Positions 8,322 to 16,534 of a stretch of DNA of 64,000 nucleotides are shown one piece after another; within the stretch, counting starts at the first letter, position 1, and each line of letters starts with the position of its first letter. The translations under genes were made by a program, and so were the position numbers. The stretch is from Eubacterium ventriosum (GTDB lineage Bacteria > Bacillota > Clostridia > Lachnospirales > Lachnospiraceae). Location of the stretch: contig NZ_CP102282.1 in assembly GCF_025150745.1 (NCBI RefSeq), forward strand, positions 1,127,501-1,191,500, read 5' to 3'. The notes under the pieces were generated by a model. It was not told where the DNA came from and made no database searches. It was given only the letters and a program-made list of their open reading frames with translations.

Positions 8322-8363
8322 TTAGCACTCACTGTTGACGAGTGCTAACAAAAGTGCTATAAC
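8322..8363 (+). promoter_or_regulatory. CIRCE operator overlapping the hsp20 promoter (HrcA-regulated)
   Basis: TTAGCACTC, nine bases, GAGTGCTAA (8322-8348) is a perfect copy of the CIRCE inverted repeat bound by the heat-shock repressor HrcA. A promoter TTGACG (8335-8340), 17-base spacer, TATAAC (8358-8363) overlaps it, so the operator covers the -35 box. Binding should block RNA polymerase until heat inactivates HrcA. Confidence 0.95.
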
Positions 8364-8490
8364 ATAATCACAGGGAAAAAAGAGAGTCCCTGAAAGAAAT
8401 AAAATTAACAATTACGACTAATGGAAGTCGCAATATGCAGTCAGCTAAATTCTCAGATTTTGATTGCAGATATATAAGGAGGTAAGTATT

Positions 8491-8946
8491 ATGTTAGCAC
8501 CTAGTATTTTTGGAATGAATGATTTATTTGATGATTTTGGAGATGTATTTGAATTTTCACCTGCATTTAGAAAGCAGGTAGCAGCAGCTAGAAATATAAG
8601 CTCAGATATTAAAGAATTGGCTGACGGCTACCAGATTGAAATGGAATTACCTGGATTTTCCAAAGAAGAAGTAAAGGCACAGTTGAAAGACGGTTACCTT
8701 ACAATTACCGCTGAACACAATGCAGAAAATAAAGAAGAGAACAACGAAGAAGGTCAGAAGAAGGAAGCCGTTAAATACATCCGTCGTGAAAGATATTATG
8801 GCAAGTGCCAGAGAAGCTTCTTTGTTGGCAAGAACGTAACAGAGGAAGATATTAATGCCAAGTTTGAAAACGGAATCTTAACAATGTATGTTCCTAAAGA
8901 AGTAAAGAAGCCACAGGTAGAAGAAAAATTCATTACAATTGAGTAA
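8491..8946 (+). CDS. Hsp20/alpha-crystallin family small heat-shock protein
   Basis: This 151-residue protein is an ATP-independent holdase chaperone. The alpha-crystallin domain spans about residues 38-145, with the conserved ELPGFSKEEVKAQLKDGYLTI stretch and the late FENGILTMYVPK motif (A-x-x-x-[ND]-G-[VI]-L family pattern). The N-terminal arm is short and aromatic (IFGMNDLFDDFGDVFEF). A charged Glu/Lys/Asn loop lies near 78-95. The start follows AAGGAGGT with good spacing; an in-frame TTG upstream is not supported. It sits alone behind a CIRCE-controlled promoter about 130 bases upstream, with a short leader containing a CGACT/AGTCG hairpin near 8416-8433. Confidence 0.93.
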   Translation: MLAPSIFGMNDLFDDFGDVFEFSPAFRKQVAAARNISSDIKELADGYQIEMELPGFSKEEVKAQLKDGYLTITAEHNAENKEENNEEGQKKEAVKYIRRERYYGKCQRSFFVGKNVTEEDINAKFENGILTMYVPKEVKKPQVEEKFITIE

Positions 8947-9075
8947 TAAAGGTGGAAGAACTTGAATAAATCTTTTGGATAAAAATTAAATAAGGCAGTA
9001 GCATTGCGTGGTGGAAACGGGAATTACAGTAAAAAATAGAAAAATCACAAAATGTTCTGTGTAATGTAAATAAAA

Positions 9076-9125
9076 AATATCCGGATAGAATGTAAGCTTA
9101 AAATACTTTCTTCTATCCGGATATT
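9076..9125. terminator. Bidirectional intrinsic terminator between hsp20 and the GDPD gene
   Basis: A perfect 15-base inverted repeat (AATATCCGGATAGAA at 9076-9090 and its complement at 9111-9125) is followed by TTTATT on the plus strand and by T-rich sequence on the minus strand. It lies between convergent genes and can serve both. Confidence 0.85.
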
Positions 9126-9153
9126 TTATTAATTCATTTAAAAAATTCAAACC

Positions 9154-11139
9154 CTATTTTTTCTTCTTAATCTTCAATGGCTTATTTTTCACAACAGTGC
9201 TATATGAGCTGTAGTAGTATTTTTTACCAACTTTTAAGTAGGCTCTCACTTTTACGTAATATTTCTTTGTCTTTGTAAGGCCTTTAACTTTTACATACTG
9301 TTTTGTGTTGCCTGAAACAGTGTATTTCTTTACGACATGCTTCATTTTCTTGTCTGTTGCAACTCTAACTTCATAGCCTGTGCATCGTGGTGAGTTAGTC
9401 CACTTAACCATGATTCGTCTGTTCTTGCTATATCTCTTAGCAGACTTAATTGTTACTTTTGCCGGCTTTGTATACGTAGTCTTTGCTGTGCAAGGTGAAG
9501 ATGTATATGTTTTGCCATCAGCCTTTAAATATGTTGCAACTCTGTATCTGTACTTTGTAGCAGAAGCAAGTTTAGTGATTTTGTATGACTTTGCATCTGA
9601 GTTTGCGATAGTCTTTATGGCTTCATATTTCTTTTTTGAATAGTTGTAACGGTAAACAATATATCCTGTTATTTTGTCTACAGGTGTCCATTTTAAAGTG
9701 ACTTTTGATGTTGTAGTGGTTGAATCACTAAAGCCGGTCACTTTAGGCATAACAATTTTGTACTTTAATTCTTTTTCATCTGTACAGTTGTTTATACCTG
9801 ATATGTAAACCTTTGCTGTTCCCGGATTTTTATTGTCAGAGTAGCTTAACTGATAATTAATGCCCTCTACAAGTTCGATATCCTTATATTTAACAGTAAC
9901 AGCAGGCAACTTTCTTGAACCGTCATATGTGTAACTTGTCTTACTTAATGTGCAACTAAAAGCTTTAGTGTTGTACTTGGCACGAAGAATTGTAGGTGTA
10001 ACTTCATTAGGATTAACCATATTAGTTGTGAAGCTTCGCACACCCCATTGATAATAAACACCCATTATTGCAGGGGTATCAAGTGTGTAAACACCAACCT
10101 TTAAACCTTTAGACAAAGCAAGTTTTATGGCAGCTTCCTTAGTATAATTTTTTTCTCCATTAAAAGTAACTCCTTCAGCGTTACATTTAAGTGCGTCATT
10201 TACTGCATCTTCATCCAAAATAGTACTAAGATAAGTAGTTGCTAAAGTGCTGTCAATGCTTTTAATTTTCTTCAAATAAGTTTTGCTAAAAGAAATAAAA
10301 GTTACACAGTCTTCAACGCCGGCATTTTTTAAAGGTTTAACTAATTCATTCTCAAAATAGTTAGGATAGTTACTGTCAGATACGCTCTTAAGTTCAATCT
10401 GCCAGTTGACTTTTTTGCCTTCGGATTTGTATTTCTTAATCAAGTCAATAACCTGGTCTAATGTGGCAATTTTAAGATTGCTGTAAGCATCAACATTGTT
10501 ACCCTTAGTATATGAATATTTTAACAGTTCGCTGTAAGTTGAGTCTGAAATATCAACGTTAACGCCCATTGTATTTTTTAATGAATCGTTGTGTGAGACA
10601 ACCCATGTAGCCTTGCCGTTTGAATCGGGCTTACATCTTCTGATATCAAGTTCAATCTTTGAAAATCCTGAAGCTGCAGCCATTTCAAAAGCCGGAATTG
10701 AGTTCTCCGGTGCATAAGCTGAGTAACCTCTGTGTGCAACTAAGTCAAAAGCATCAGGGTCTACTGTTGTAGGTTGTTCAGTTGTAGTTTCCTGTGGTTT
10801 TGTAGTTGTTTCTGCAGGATTAGTTGTAGAACTATCCGTTGTAGTATTGTCAGTTGTTGATTTCTCAGTAGTAGTTTCAGTGGATTGTTCTGTTGAAGTT
10901 TCAATTGCTTTTCCCAAAGAATCAGAAGAATTAACCACATTAGAAGCAGATTGCACAACATTATATGTGGCAGCTTCAACTTCGGTAGCCTGTGTATTTA
11001 CTTCATAAGAATATGATGAGTTAAATGTGTCTGCCTTAACTTCCTTAGGCGGTGCTACATATCCGCTCATCATTGTTGTAATCATAGCAAGAGAAAGAAT
11101 CTTTGCTACTAGTTTCGTGTTTTCATTTCTTTTTCCCAT
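9154..11139 (-). CDS. Secreted glycerophosphodiester phosphodiesterase-domain protein with Fn3-like repeats
   Basis: This 661-residue exported protein has a signal peptide ending near VKA (residues 34-36), a Thr/Glu-rich linker (about 80-128), then a GDPD domain (about 131-380) with the metal and catalytic residues in AHRGYSAYAPENS, IELDIR and HND. GDPD enzymes cleave glycerophosphodiesters to glycerol-3-phosphate and an alcohol. An Ig-like segment follows (about 395-465), then two fibronectin-type-III-like repeats (about 470-555 and 560-650), ending in a Lys-rich tail. No sortase motif is seen; the basic repeats may hold it in the wall, which is inference. The substrate could be released lipid head groups or teichoic acid. 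It has a good ribosome binding site (GGAGATG) and is divergent from purO. Confidence 0.85.
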   Translation of the reverse strand: MGKRNENTKLVAKILSLAMITTMMSGYVAPPKEVKADTFNSSYSYEVNTQATEVEAATYNVVQSASNVVNSSDSLGKAIETSTEQSTETTTEKSTTDNTTTDSSTTNPAETTTKPQETTTEQPTTVDPDAFDLVAHRGYSAYAPENSIPAFEMAAASGFSKIELDIRRCKPDSNGKATWVVSHNDSLKNTMGVNVDISDSTYSELLKYSYTKGNNVDAYSNLKIATLDQVIDLIKKYKSEGKKVNWQIELKSVSDSNYPNYFENELVKPLKNAGVEDCVTFISFSKTYLKKIKSIDSTLATTYLSTILDEDAVNDALKCNAEGVTFNGEKNYTKEAAIKLALSKGLKVGVYTLDTPAIMGVYYQWGVRSFTTNMVNPNEVTPTILRAKYNTKAFSCTLSKTSYTYDGSRKLPAVTVKYKDIELVEGINYQLSYSDNKNPGTAKVYISGINNCTDEKELKYKIVMPKVTGFSDSTTTTSKVTLKWTPVDKITGYIVYRYNYSKKKYEAIKTIANSDAKSYKITKLASATKYRYRVATYLKADGKTYTSSPCTAKTTYTKPAKVTIKSAKRYSKNRRIMVKWTNSPRCTGYEVRVATDKKMKHVVKKYTVSGNTKQYVKVKGLTKTKKYYVKVRAYLKVGKKYYYSSYSTVVKNKPLKIKKKK

Positions 11140-11231
11140 ATTTACATCTCCTTTTCATACAAGATTGTATTATAACATTGATTGTATGATTTGACATCTA
11201 AATCTTATAAAAAATTTGTGATAAAAAACAG

Positions 11232-11260
11232 TTGAAAAAAGAAAAAAAATAGTTTATGCT
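11232..11260 (+). promoter_or_regulatory. Promoter of the purO-AICARFT operon
   Basis: TTGAAA (11232-11237), a 17-base spacer and TATGCT (11255-11260) predict a transcript starting near 11267, a few bases before the riboswitch. Confidence 0.7.
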
Positions 11261-11271
11261 ACTTATATATT

Positions 11272-11340
11272 CCATATGACTGGCGGATTAGTGGGATTAC
11301 CCACAGGGAGTATGGATGCACGTAGTCGACCGCCTGGGCA
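11272..11340 (+). promoter_or_regulatory. ZTP/ZMP riboswitch (pfl motif) aptamer
   Basis: The segment contains the pfl hallmarks: GACTGGCGGA, a short stem GTGGG/CCCAC (11291-11304), AGGGAG, and the distal conserved ACCGCCTGGGCA (11329-11340). CCATA (11272-11276) pairs with TATGG (11311-11315) as P1. The layout closely matches the Fusobacterium ulcerans ZTP aptamer as I remember it. ZTP/ZMP accumulates when 10-formyl-tetrahydrofolate is short; binding should raise expression of the downstream AICAR transformylase, which uses ZMP and 10-formyl-THF. Confidence 0.9.
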
Positions 11341-11368
11341 ACCCTCTGGGTTACCTGGGTGGTTTTTT
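11330..11368 (+). terminator. Riboswitch-controlled intrinsic terminator
   Basis: CCGCCTGGGCAACCC (11330-11344) pairs with GGGTTACCTGGGTGG (11348-11362) around a TCT loop and is followed by six T. The 5' arm is also the conserved pseudoknot strand of the ZTP aptamer, so ligand binding and terminator formation are mutually exclusive. This is a textbook ON switch. Confidence 0.9.
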
Positions 11369-11473
11369 CATTTTGTGGAATTTTTAGAAAGGTTTGAAAG
11401 ATTCTTTTAGAAAATTTCTTATAAGTTCTGCAAAACAATTAACTATCTTTGGAGAGGACAGAGGAGTTAAAAT

Positions 11474-11563
11474 ATGTTTATTAATTCTTTTTGCAGAAAA
11501 AACTTCGACCCATTTTCTGCAAAGAGAATTACATTAAACAGTAATCTTAAATTAAAAACTTAA
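11474..11563 (+). CDS. Possible 29-residue leader ORF between the ZTP riboswitch and purO
   Basis: An ATG seven bases after AGGAG opens a 29-codon frame ending in TAA 42 bases before purO. The peptide is basic (it starts MFINSFCRKNFD and ends LKLKT). Within it, TTGCAGAAAA and TTTTCTGCAA form a hairpin. I recognise no homologue. The ribosome binding site makes translation plausible, but it could be chance in an AT-rich leader. Confidence 0.35.
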   Translation: MFINSFCRKNFDPFSAKRITLNSNLKLKT

Positions 11564-11605
11564 AATACAAAGTAAACTTAAAATCAAAATTAAGGAGATT
11601 AAAAA

Positions 11606-12319
11606 ATGCAGATGTTATCACTTGAAAATGAATTAAAAGAAAATTCATATCCGGGAAGAGGAATCGTAATTGGAAAAACACCTAATGGAAAGCATGCTGT
11701 AACAGCATATTTTATTATGGGAAGAAGCGAAAACAGTAGAAATCGTGTTTTTGTTGAAGAAGGAGAAGGAATCCGCACAGAAGCTTTTGATCCATCAAAG
11801 CTTGTTGATCCAAGTCTTATTATCTACGCACCTGTTCGTGTTCTTGGAAACAAGACTATCGTAACTAACGGCGATCAGACAGATACAATTTACGAATTAA
11901 TGGATAAGCAGCAGACTTTTGAACAGGCACTTAGAACACGTGAGTTTGAACCTGATGCTCCTAATTACACACCTAGAATTTCAGGAATTATGCATATTGA
12001 AGATGGGAATTACAATTATGCAATGTCTATCTTAAAGAGCAACAACGGAAATCCTGAAGCATGTAATAGATATACTTTTGCATATAATAACCCTGTTAAC
12101 GGAGAAGGTCATTTCATTCACACATACAAATGTGACGGAAATCCACTTCCAAGTTTTGAAGGTGAACCAAAGCTTGTACCTATGATGGACGATATGGACG
12201 CATTTACAGATATGCTTTGGAACAGCTTAAACGAAGATAACAAGGTATCTCTTTTTGTAAGATATATTGATATTGAAACAGGAAAATACGAAACAAAGAT
12301 TGTTAACAAAAACAAATAA
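11606..12319 (+). CDS. purO: IMP cyclohydrolase, PurO-type
   Basis: This 237-residue protein belongs to the stand-alone IMP cyclohydrolase family first known from archaea (PurO), which closes the ring of FAICAR to IMP in the last step of purine synthesis. The family N-terminal pattern YPGRGIVIGKTPNGKHAVTAY is clear, followed by GRSENSRNRVF and the SLIIYAPVR segment. It replaces the cyclohydrolase domain of bifunctional PurH. AAGGAG lies at proper distance from the ATG. The AICAR transformylase gene follows after 36 bases, so together the two restore both PurH activities, under ZTP riboswitch control. Confidence 0.85.
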   Translation: MQMLSLENELKENSYPGRGIVIGKTPNGKHAVTAYFIMGRSENSRNRVFVEEGEGIRTEAFDPSKLVDPSLIIYAPVRVLGNKTIVTNGDQTDTIYELMDKQQTFEQALRTREFEPDAPNYTPRISGIMHIEDGNYNYAMSILKSNNGNPEACNRYTFAYNNPVNGEGHFIHTYKCDGNPLPSFEGEPKLVPMMDDMDAFTDMLWNSLNEDNKVSLFVRYIDIETGKYETKIVNKNK

Positions 12320-12355
12320 TTATAATAATCAGTGTAAGTTTTGGAGGAATATATA

Positions 12356-13531
12356 ATGAAGGAATTAGAATTAAAATACGGATGTAACCCTAATCAGAAA
12401 CCATCAAGAATATATATGGAAGAAGGAGAACTTCCAATTAAGGTTCTTAACGGAAAGCCTGGATACATTAACTTTTTAGACGCATTTAACGGCTGGCAGT
12501 TAGTTAAGGAATTAAAGAAAGCAACAGGTCTTCCTGCAGCAACATCATTTAAGCATGTTTCACCTGCAGGTGCAGCAGTTGGTCTTCCACTTAGCGAAGT
12601 TGAAGCAAAAATCTACTGGGTAGATGATCTTGGAGAATTATCACCACTTGCATGCGCATATTCAAGAGCAAGAGGTGCAGACAGAATGTCATCATATGGT
12701 GACTTTATTGCTTTATCAGATGTTTGTGATGTTTCAACAGCAAAGGTTATTAAGAGAGAATTTTCAGATGGAATCATTGCACCGGGATATGAACCTGAAG
12801 CACTTGAAATGTTAAAAGGAAAGAAGAAAGGGGCATATGCAATTATTGAAATTGACCCTAATTATGTACCAAAGCCAATTGAGCATAAAGAAGTATTTGG
12901 TATTACTTTTGAACAGGGACGTAACGAACTTAACATTGATGATGATTTCTTCAGCAATGTAGTTACAGAAAACAAAGATATTCCTGAATCAGCTAAAATT
13001 GATATGGCTATTTCAATGATTACATTAAAATATACACAGTCTAACTCAGTATGTTTCGTAAAGAATGGACAGGCAATCGGTGTAGGTGCAGGTCAGCAGT
13101 CAAGAATTCACTGTGTAAGACTTGCAGGACAGAAAGCTGATAACTGGCTTCTTCGTCAGGCACCACAGGTACTTAATCTTCCATTTAAGGAAAATATGAA
13201 ACGTGCAGATAGAGATAATGCAATTGATCTTTATATTGGTGAAGAATATATGGATATTCTTGCTGATGGAGAATGGGAAAGAGTATTTACAGAAAAGCCA
13301 CCTGTATTTACAAAGGAAGAAAAGCAGGCATGGCTTGCACAGGCTGATGGCATTACACTTGGTTCAGATGCATTCTTCCCATTTAGCGACAATATTGAAC
13401 GTGCTTACAAGAGCGGTGTAAAATATGTTGCACAGCCAGGTGGTTCAATTCGTGATCAGGATGTTATTGATGCATGTAATAAGCATGGTATGGCAATGGC
13501 ATTTACAGGACTTAGATTATTCCATCACTAA
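12356..13531 (+). CDS. AICAR transformylase, stand-alone PurH C-terminal-like
   Basis: This 391-residue enzyme transfers the formyl group of 10-formyl-THF to AICAR (ZMP) to give FAICAR. It contains the transformylase-domain motifs KYGCNPNQKP (7-16) and SFKHVSPAGAA (64-74), the latter with the catalytic Lys-His pair, and ends RLFHH as in PurH. No cyclohydrolase domain is attached; the adjacent PurO-type gene supplies that step. I chose the ATG after TTGGAGGA; an in-frame TTG 15 bases upstream overlaps the ribosome binding site. It is the last gene of the operon, and a large palindromic element follows. Confidence 0.9.
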   Translation: MKELELKYGCNPNQKPSRIYMEEGELPIKVLNGKPGYINFLDAFNGWQLVKELKKATGLPAATSFKHVSPAGAAVGLPLSEVEAKIYWVDDLGELSPLACAYSRARGADRMSSYGDFIALSDVCDVSTAKVIKREFSDGIIAPGYEPEALEMLKGKKKGAYAIIEIDPNYVPKPIEHKEVFGITFEQGRNELNIDDDFFSNVVTENKDIPESAKIDMAISMITLKYTQSNSVCFVKNGQAIGVGAGQQSRIHCVRLAGQKADNWLLRQAPQVLNLPFKENMKRADRDNAIDLYIGEEYMDILADGEWERVFTEKPPVFTKEEKQAWLAQADGITLGSDAFFPFSDNIERAYKSGVKYVAQPGGSIRDQDVIDACNKHGMAMAFTGLRLFHH

Positions 13532-13558
13532 AAAGCATAAAATAGTGAGACTATAAGA

Positions 13559-13953
13559 GGGCTGTATTATTAACGATTGGACTTCTCCTTTTTGAAATTC
13601 TTGTGTAATTTAATCGTTTTACATAGCCTGCAGAAATTTTCGTCGCAAACACGTTGATTTTCTTATTTTGCTCCGCCGCCTATTGTAAAACAAAAATCAA
13701 AACTCGCCTACGGCTCAAACAGTTGATTTACGCGTTACTACAAACGGTGCATAAATTAGTGAACCTGCTTTTTATTAGCTTGCTTAATAAAAGCAGGTTT
13801 AATTAATTTATATATCGCGCCTGCGCGATATGAGTATGAAGCGTAGCGGAATACGAATGCCCGCTTGTTTGCTTTCAAAAATTTCTGCATCTATGTAAAA
13901 AAAGATATTATAAGAATTTCAAAAGGAGATATCTCACCGTTAGTGATACAGCT
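13559..13953. repeat. Palindromic intergenic element B (sharing the 85-bp core of element A)
   Basis: Most of the 580-base gap between the AICAR transformylase and PAP2 genes is one long imperfect hairpin. The left arm (GCTGTAT, then CTCCTTTTTGAAATTCTT, then ACATAG, TGCAGAAATTTT, GCAAAC) is matched by the reverse complement of 13867-13953 over about 90 bases. The region 13645-13729 repeats the core of element A in the same orientation. GCAAAC (13645) and GTTTGC (ends 13872) bound the inner element, which also has hairpins AACCTGCTTTTTATTA/TAATAAAAGCAGGTT (about 13761-13799) and ATATCGCGC/GCGCGATAT (about 13811-13831). The outer arms differ in sequence from those of element A. I see no coding capacity. 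Confidence 0.8.
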
Positions 13954-14015
13954 CTATTTTCATATAGCAGAGTTAAATATAAAAGGGTAATATAAAAGGG
14001 ATTGTTTAAACTATG

Positions 14016-14078
14016 TTGACATCCATAGACCTATATAATATAATTTGTATGATATTGTACTATATGGTGTAGTACAAT
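14016..14078 (+). promoter_or_regulatory. Consensus promoter and operator-like dyad of the phospholipid operon
   Basis: TTGACA (14016-14021), 17 bases, TATAAT (14039-14044) is a perfect sigma-A-type promoter. Just downstream, straddling or following the start point, ATTGTACTA (14054-14062) and TAGTACAAT (14070-14078) form a perfect 9-7-9 inverted repeat. Its placement suits a dimeric repressor; I cannot name the regulator. Confidence 0.75.
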
Positions 14079-14111
14079 CTCACAAAAATTATAAATTTGT
14101 AGAGGAAAAGT

Positions 14112-14771
14112 ATGGAACGTATTTACAAGATATTGCCTAAATACGCATTTATTCCCATTATATCCTGCCTTTTATTAAATAGTATTACTTATTTTGGAAG
14201 CAGAATATTTACAACGGGAATGCACCACTATGATATAAGCATAGCCATTGATAGAATGCTGCCATTTGTAACTCCCATGGTATCGGTTTATGTTTTGGCT
14301 TATGTTACATGGATTTTGGGCTTTATCATAATAGGAAGAGAAAGCAAAAAATTATGTTATGAAGTATGTTCAGCGGAAATGATTGCAAAACTCATATGTC
14401 TTGTTTGCTTTATAATAATGCCAACAACATTAACAAGACCTGAAATTACAGGTACAGGCTTTTGGAATTGGCTTACCTCACTGATATATTCAACGGATGC
14501 GGCGGATAATCTTTTCCCGTCCATTCATTGTCTTGAAAGCTGGATATTATTTAGAGGTGTAATGAGATGCGAAAAGCAGGGCACGACAATGAAGATATTT
14601 ATGTTTGTGTCTGCAATTTTGGTTTTTGCATCTACAGTATTAATAAAGCAGCATGTTGTAATTGATATTATCGGTGGTGTTTTGGTTGTTGAAATAGGTT
14701 TATTCCTAGCAAAAAAATTAAATACAAAAAGAATTTTTTATGCTATTGAGAATAAATTAGGTTTAGAGTAG
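14112..14771 (+). CDS. PAP2-superfamily membrane phosphatase/phosphotransferase
   Basis: This 219-residue protein has about six membrane helices and the PAP2-type residues FPSIH (135-139) and a later H-x3-D (His181 and Asp185 in KQHVVIDIIGG), matching the C-terminal motifs of lipid phosphatase or inositolphosphotransferase-like PAP2 proteins. The first Lys/Arg-rich PAP2 motif is not obvious, though RPEITG near 109 may be its remnant. It starts an operon with a flippase-like protein, CDP-alcohol phosphatidyltransferase and phosphatidylserine decarboxylase, so a lipid-phosphate substrate is likely. GAGGAAAAGT precedes the ATG. Confidence 0.78.
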   Translation: MERIYKILPKYAFIPIISCLLLNSITYFGSRIFTTGMHHYDISIAIDRMLPFVTPMVSVYVLAYVTWILGFIIIGRESKKLCYEVCSAEMIAKLICLVCFIIMPTTLTRPEITGTGFWNWLTSLIYSTDAADNLFPSIHCLESWILFRGVMRCEKQGTTMKIFMFVSAILVFASTVLIKQHVVIDIIGGVLVVEIGLFLAKKLNTKRIFYAIENKLGLE

Positions 14772-14788
14772 AAAGGCTTGGTAGGATT

Positions 14789-15835
14789 TTGAAGAGCAAT
14801 AAGAAACAGATTATATGGTCCTTAATTTTTATAGCTTTAATTGTTTTGACAGTATGGGTTATTGTAAAACAGAATGAATCTTTTTCAATAGAAGGTTTTA
14901 TAAATTATGTATCAGCTGCAAAATGGCAGTGGATAGCGTTAGCCTTTCTTTGCATGGTAGGATTCATCGTTTTTGAAGGACTTGCTGTTTTACAATTATG
15001 CAAGGCTTTTGGATATAAAGAGAAGGTTAAGCGTGGAATAGTTTATTCAGCTGTTGATATTTATTTTTCAGCCATTACTCCGTCAGCTACAGGCGGTCAG
15101 CCGGCATCGGCAATGTGTATGATGCAGGATGGAATTCCAGGAGCAGTAACAACGATTGTTTTGTTACTAAACTTGACCTTATACACAATTGCGATTATAG
15201 TTATAGGTGCTGTTTGTTTTATATTTAATTTTGATATGTTTAGGCATTTTAGCATTTGGTCAAAATATATGATACTTATCGGATGTGTTGTCCAGTTTGT
15301 GTTATTGACGGTATTTCTTCTTTTGGTTTATAAAGAGAAGATTGTTACAAAAATAGCAAATACCGGCATGAAGATATTGCATAAGCTTCATCTGATGAAG
15401 AACATAGAAAAGAGACAGGCACATTTGGTCGAAGTGGAAAGACAGTATAAAGAATGTGCGGCAGCAATAAAGAATAATAAAGCAGCTGTATTTAAGGCTT
15501 TTATATTTAACCTATTACAGAGAATTTCACTTATTTGCGTTTCTGTATGTGTTTATATGGGCGTAGAAGGAAATATAAAAAGAGCGTTTGATGTATTTTC
15601 AGCACAGGGCTATGTGGTTCTTGGTTCAAACAGCGTTCCCATTCCGGGAGCAGTTGGTGCAGCAGATTATCTTTTTATAGATGGATTTGGCGGTATATTA
15701 AAAGATCCTGTTAGTATTGAATTATTAAGTAGAGGGATTTCATTTTATTGTTGCATTATAATTTGTGGAATAATTACACTTGGTATTTATTGTACAAAAG
15801 CGTGGAAAGGAATGAAGCAGAAGAAAAAATGTTAG
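14789..15835 (+). CDS. Lysylphosphatidylglycerol synthetase/flippase-like integral membrane protein (UPF0104)
   Basis: This 348-residue polytopic protein belongs to the MprF transmembrane-domain/AglD2-like family thought to move lipids or lipid-linked sugars across the membrane. The family segments SAITPSATGGQPASAMCMMQ (about 91-110) and the later SNSVPIPGAVGAADY (about 277-291) are clear. About eight helices are visible. There is no attached aminoacyl-transferase domain, so it cannot make lysyl-PG by itself. The start is a TTG preceded by GTAGGA; no better ATG is near. It begins 17 bases after the PAP2 gene and overlaps pssA by seven bases. Confidence 0.8.
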   Translation: MKSNKKQIIWSLIFIALIVLTVWVIVKQNESFSIEGFINYVSAAKWQWIALAFLCMVGFIVFEGLAVLQLCKAFGYKEKVKRGIVYSAVDIYFSAITPSATGGQPASAMCMMQDGIPGAVTTIVLLLNLTLYTIAIIVIGAVCFIFNFDMFRHFSIWSKYMILIGCVVQFVLLTVFLLLVYKEKIVTKIANTGMKILHKLHLMKNIEKRQAHLVEVERQYKECAAAIKNNKAAVFKAFIFNLLQRISLICVSVCVYMGVEGNIKRAFDVFSAQGYVVLGSNSVPIPGAVGAADYLFIDGFGGILKDPVSIELLSRGISFYCCIIICGIITLGIYCTKAWKGMKQKKKC

Positions 15836-16533
15836 GTTTTTATGATTACACTGTTGTTCTTACATATTGCTCAGTAATTTCAGCAGTAATAGGGATTTAT
15901 GTTTCACTTAGCGGAGCAGGTCATCCATATATTGGAGTAATGCTTTTGTTATTATGTGGTTTGTTTGATACTTTTGACGGACGTGTGGCACGTTCAAAGA
16001 AGAATCGTACAGAGAAGGAGAAAGCTTTCGGAGTACAGATTGATTCATTATCTGACTTAGTTGCTTTCGGTGTTTTGCCGGTTTGTATTGGAGTGGCATT
16101 ATACAACAGAGATAAGTTTGATTTTATTAAAACAGGGAAGGAAAGCCTGTTATTACATATTCCATTTGTAATAATTGTTATTTTGGGAGCGTTATTTGTA
16201 CTGTGTGCTCTCATAAGACTTGCATATTTTAACATTACAGTGGAAGAAACACAGGGAGACAGCGTAGGCGATGACAAATATTATTTTGGACTTCCTGTTA
16301 CATCAACAGCATTAATATTTCCAACATTTTTGTTAATGAGACACATTATGCTTATTACATGTCAGATTAACATTTCGTATATTTATTATATTTTGCTAGT
16401 TATTGTTGGAATATTGTATATTTTAAAATTCAAGTTAAAGAAACCGGGAACAGCAATGATTTATCTTATGGTTGCTGTTGGTGCAGTTGAATTTTTGGCA
16501 GTAGTGTTAATGAAGATTTGTTTTGGAAGATAA
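15829..16533 (+). CDS. pssA: CDP-alcohol phosphatidyltransferase, probable phosphatidylserine synthase
   Basis: This 234-residue membrane enzyme carries the full CDP-alcohol phosphotransferase motif: DTFDGRVARSKKN, then G, D and D in FGVQIDSLSDLVAFG (about residues 46-80). Type II PssA condenses CDP-diacylglycerol with serine. The neighbouring decarboxylase gene makes serine the likely acceptor. I place the start at the ATG overlapping the previous stop; an in-frame start 81 bases upstream would add a segment coded within the previous gene. The next gene begins one base after the stop. Confidence 0.85.
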   Translation: MLGFYDYTVVLTYCSVISAVIGIYVSLSGAGHPYIGVMLLLLCGLFDTFDGRVARSKKNRTEKEKAFGVQIDSLSDLVAFGVLPVCIGVALYNRDKFDFIKTGKESLLLHIPFVIIVILGALFVLCALIRLAYFNITVEETQGDSVGDDKYYFGLPVTSTALIFPTFLLMRHIMLITCQINISYIYYILLVIVGILYILKFKLKKPGTAMIYLMVAVGAVEFLAVVLMKICFGR

Positions 16534-16534
16534 T

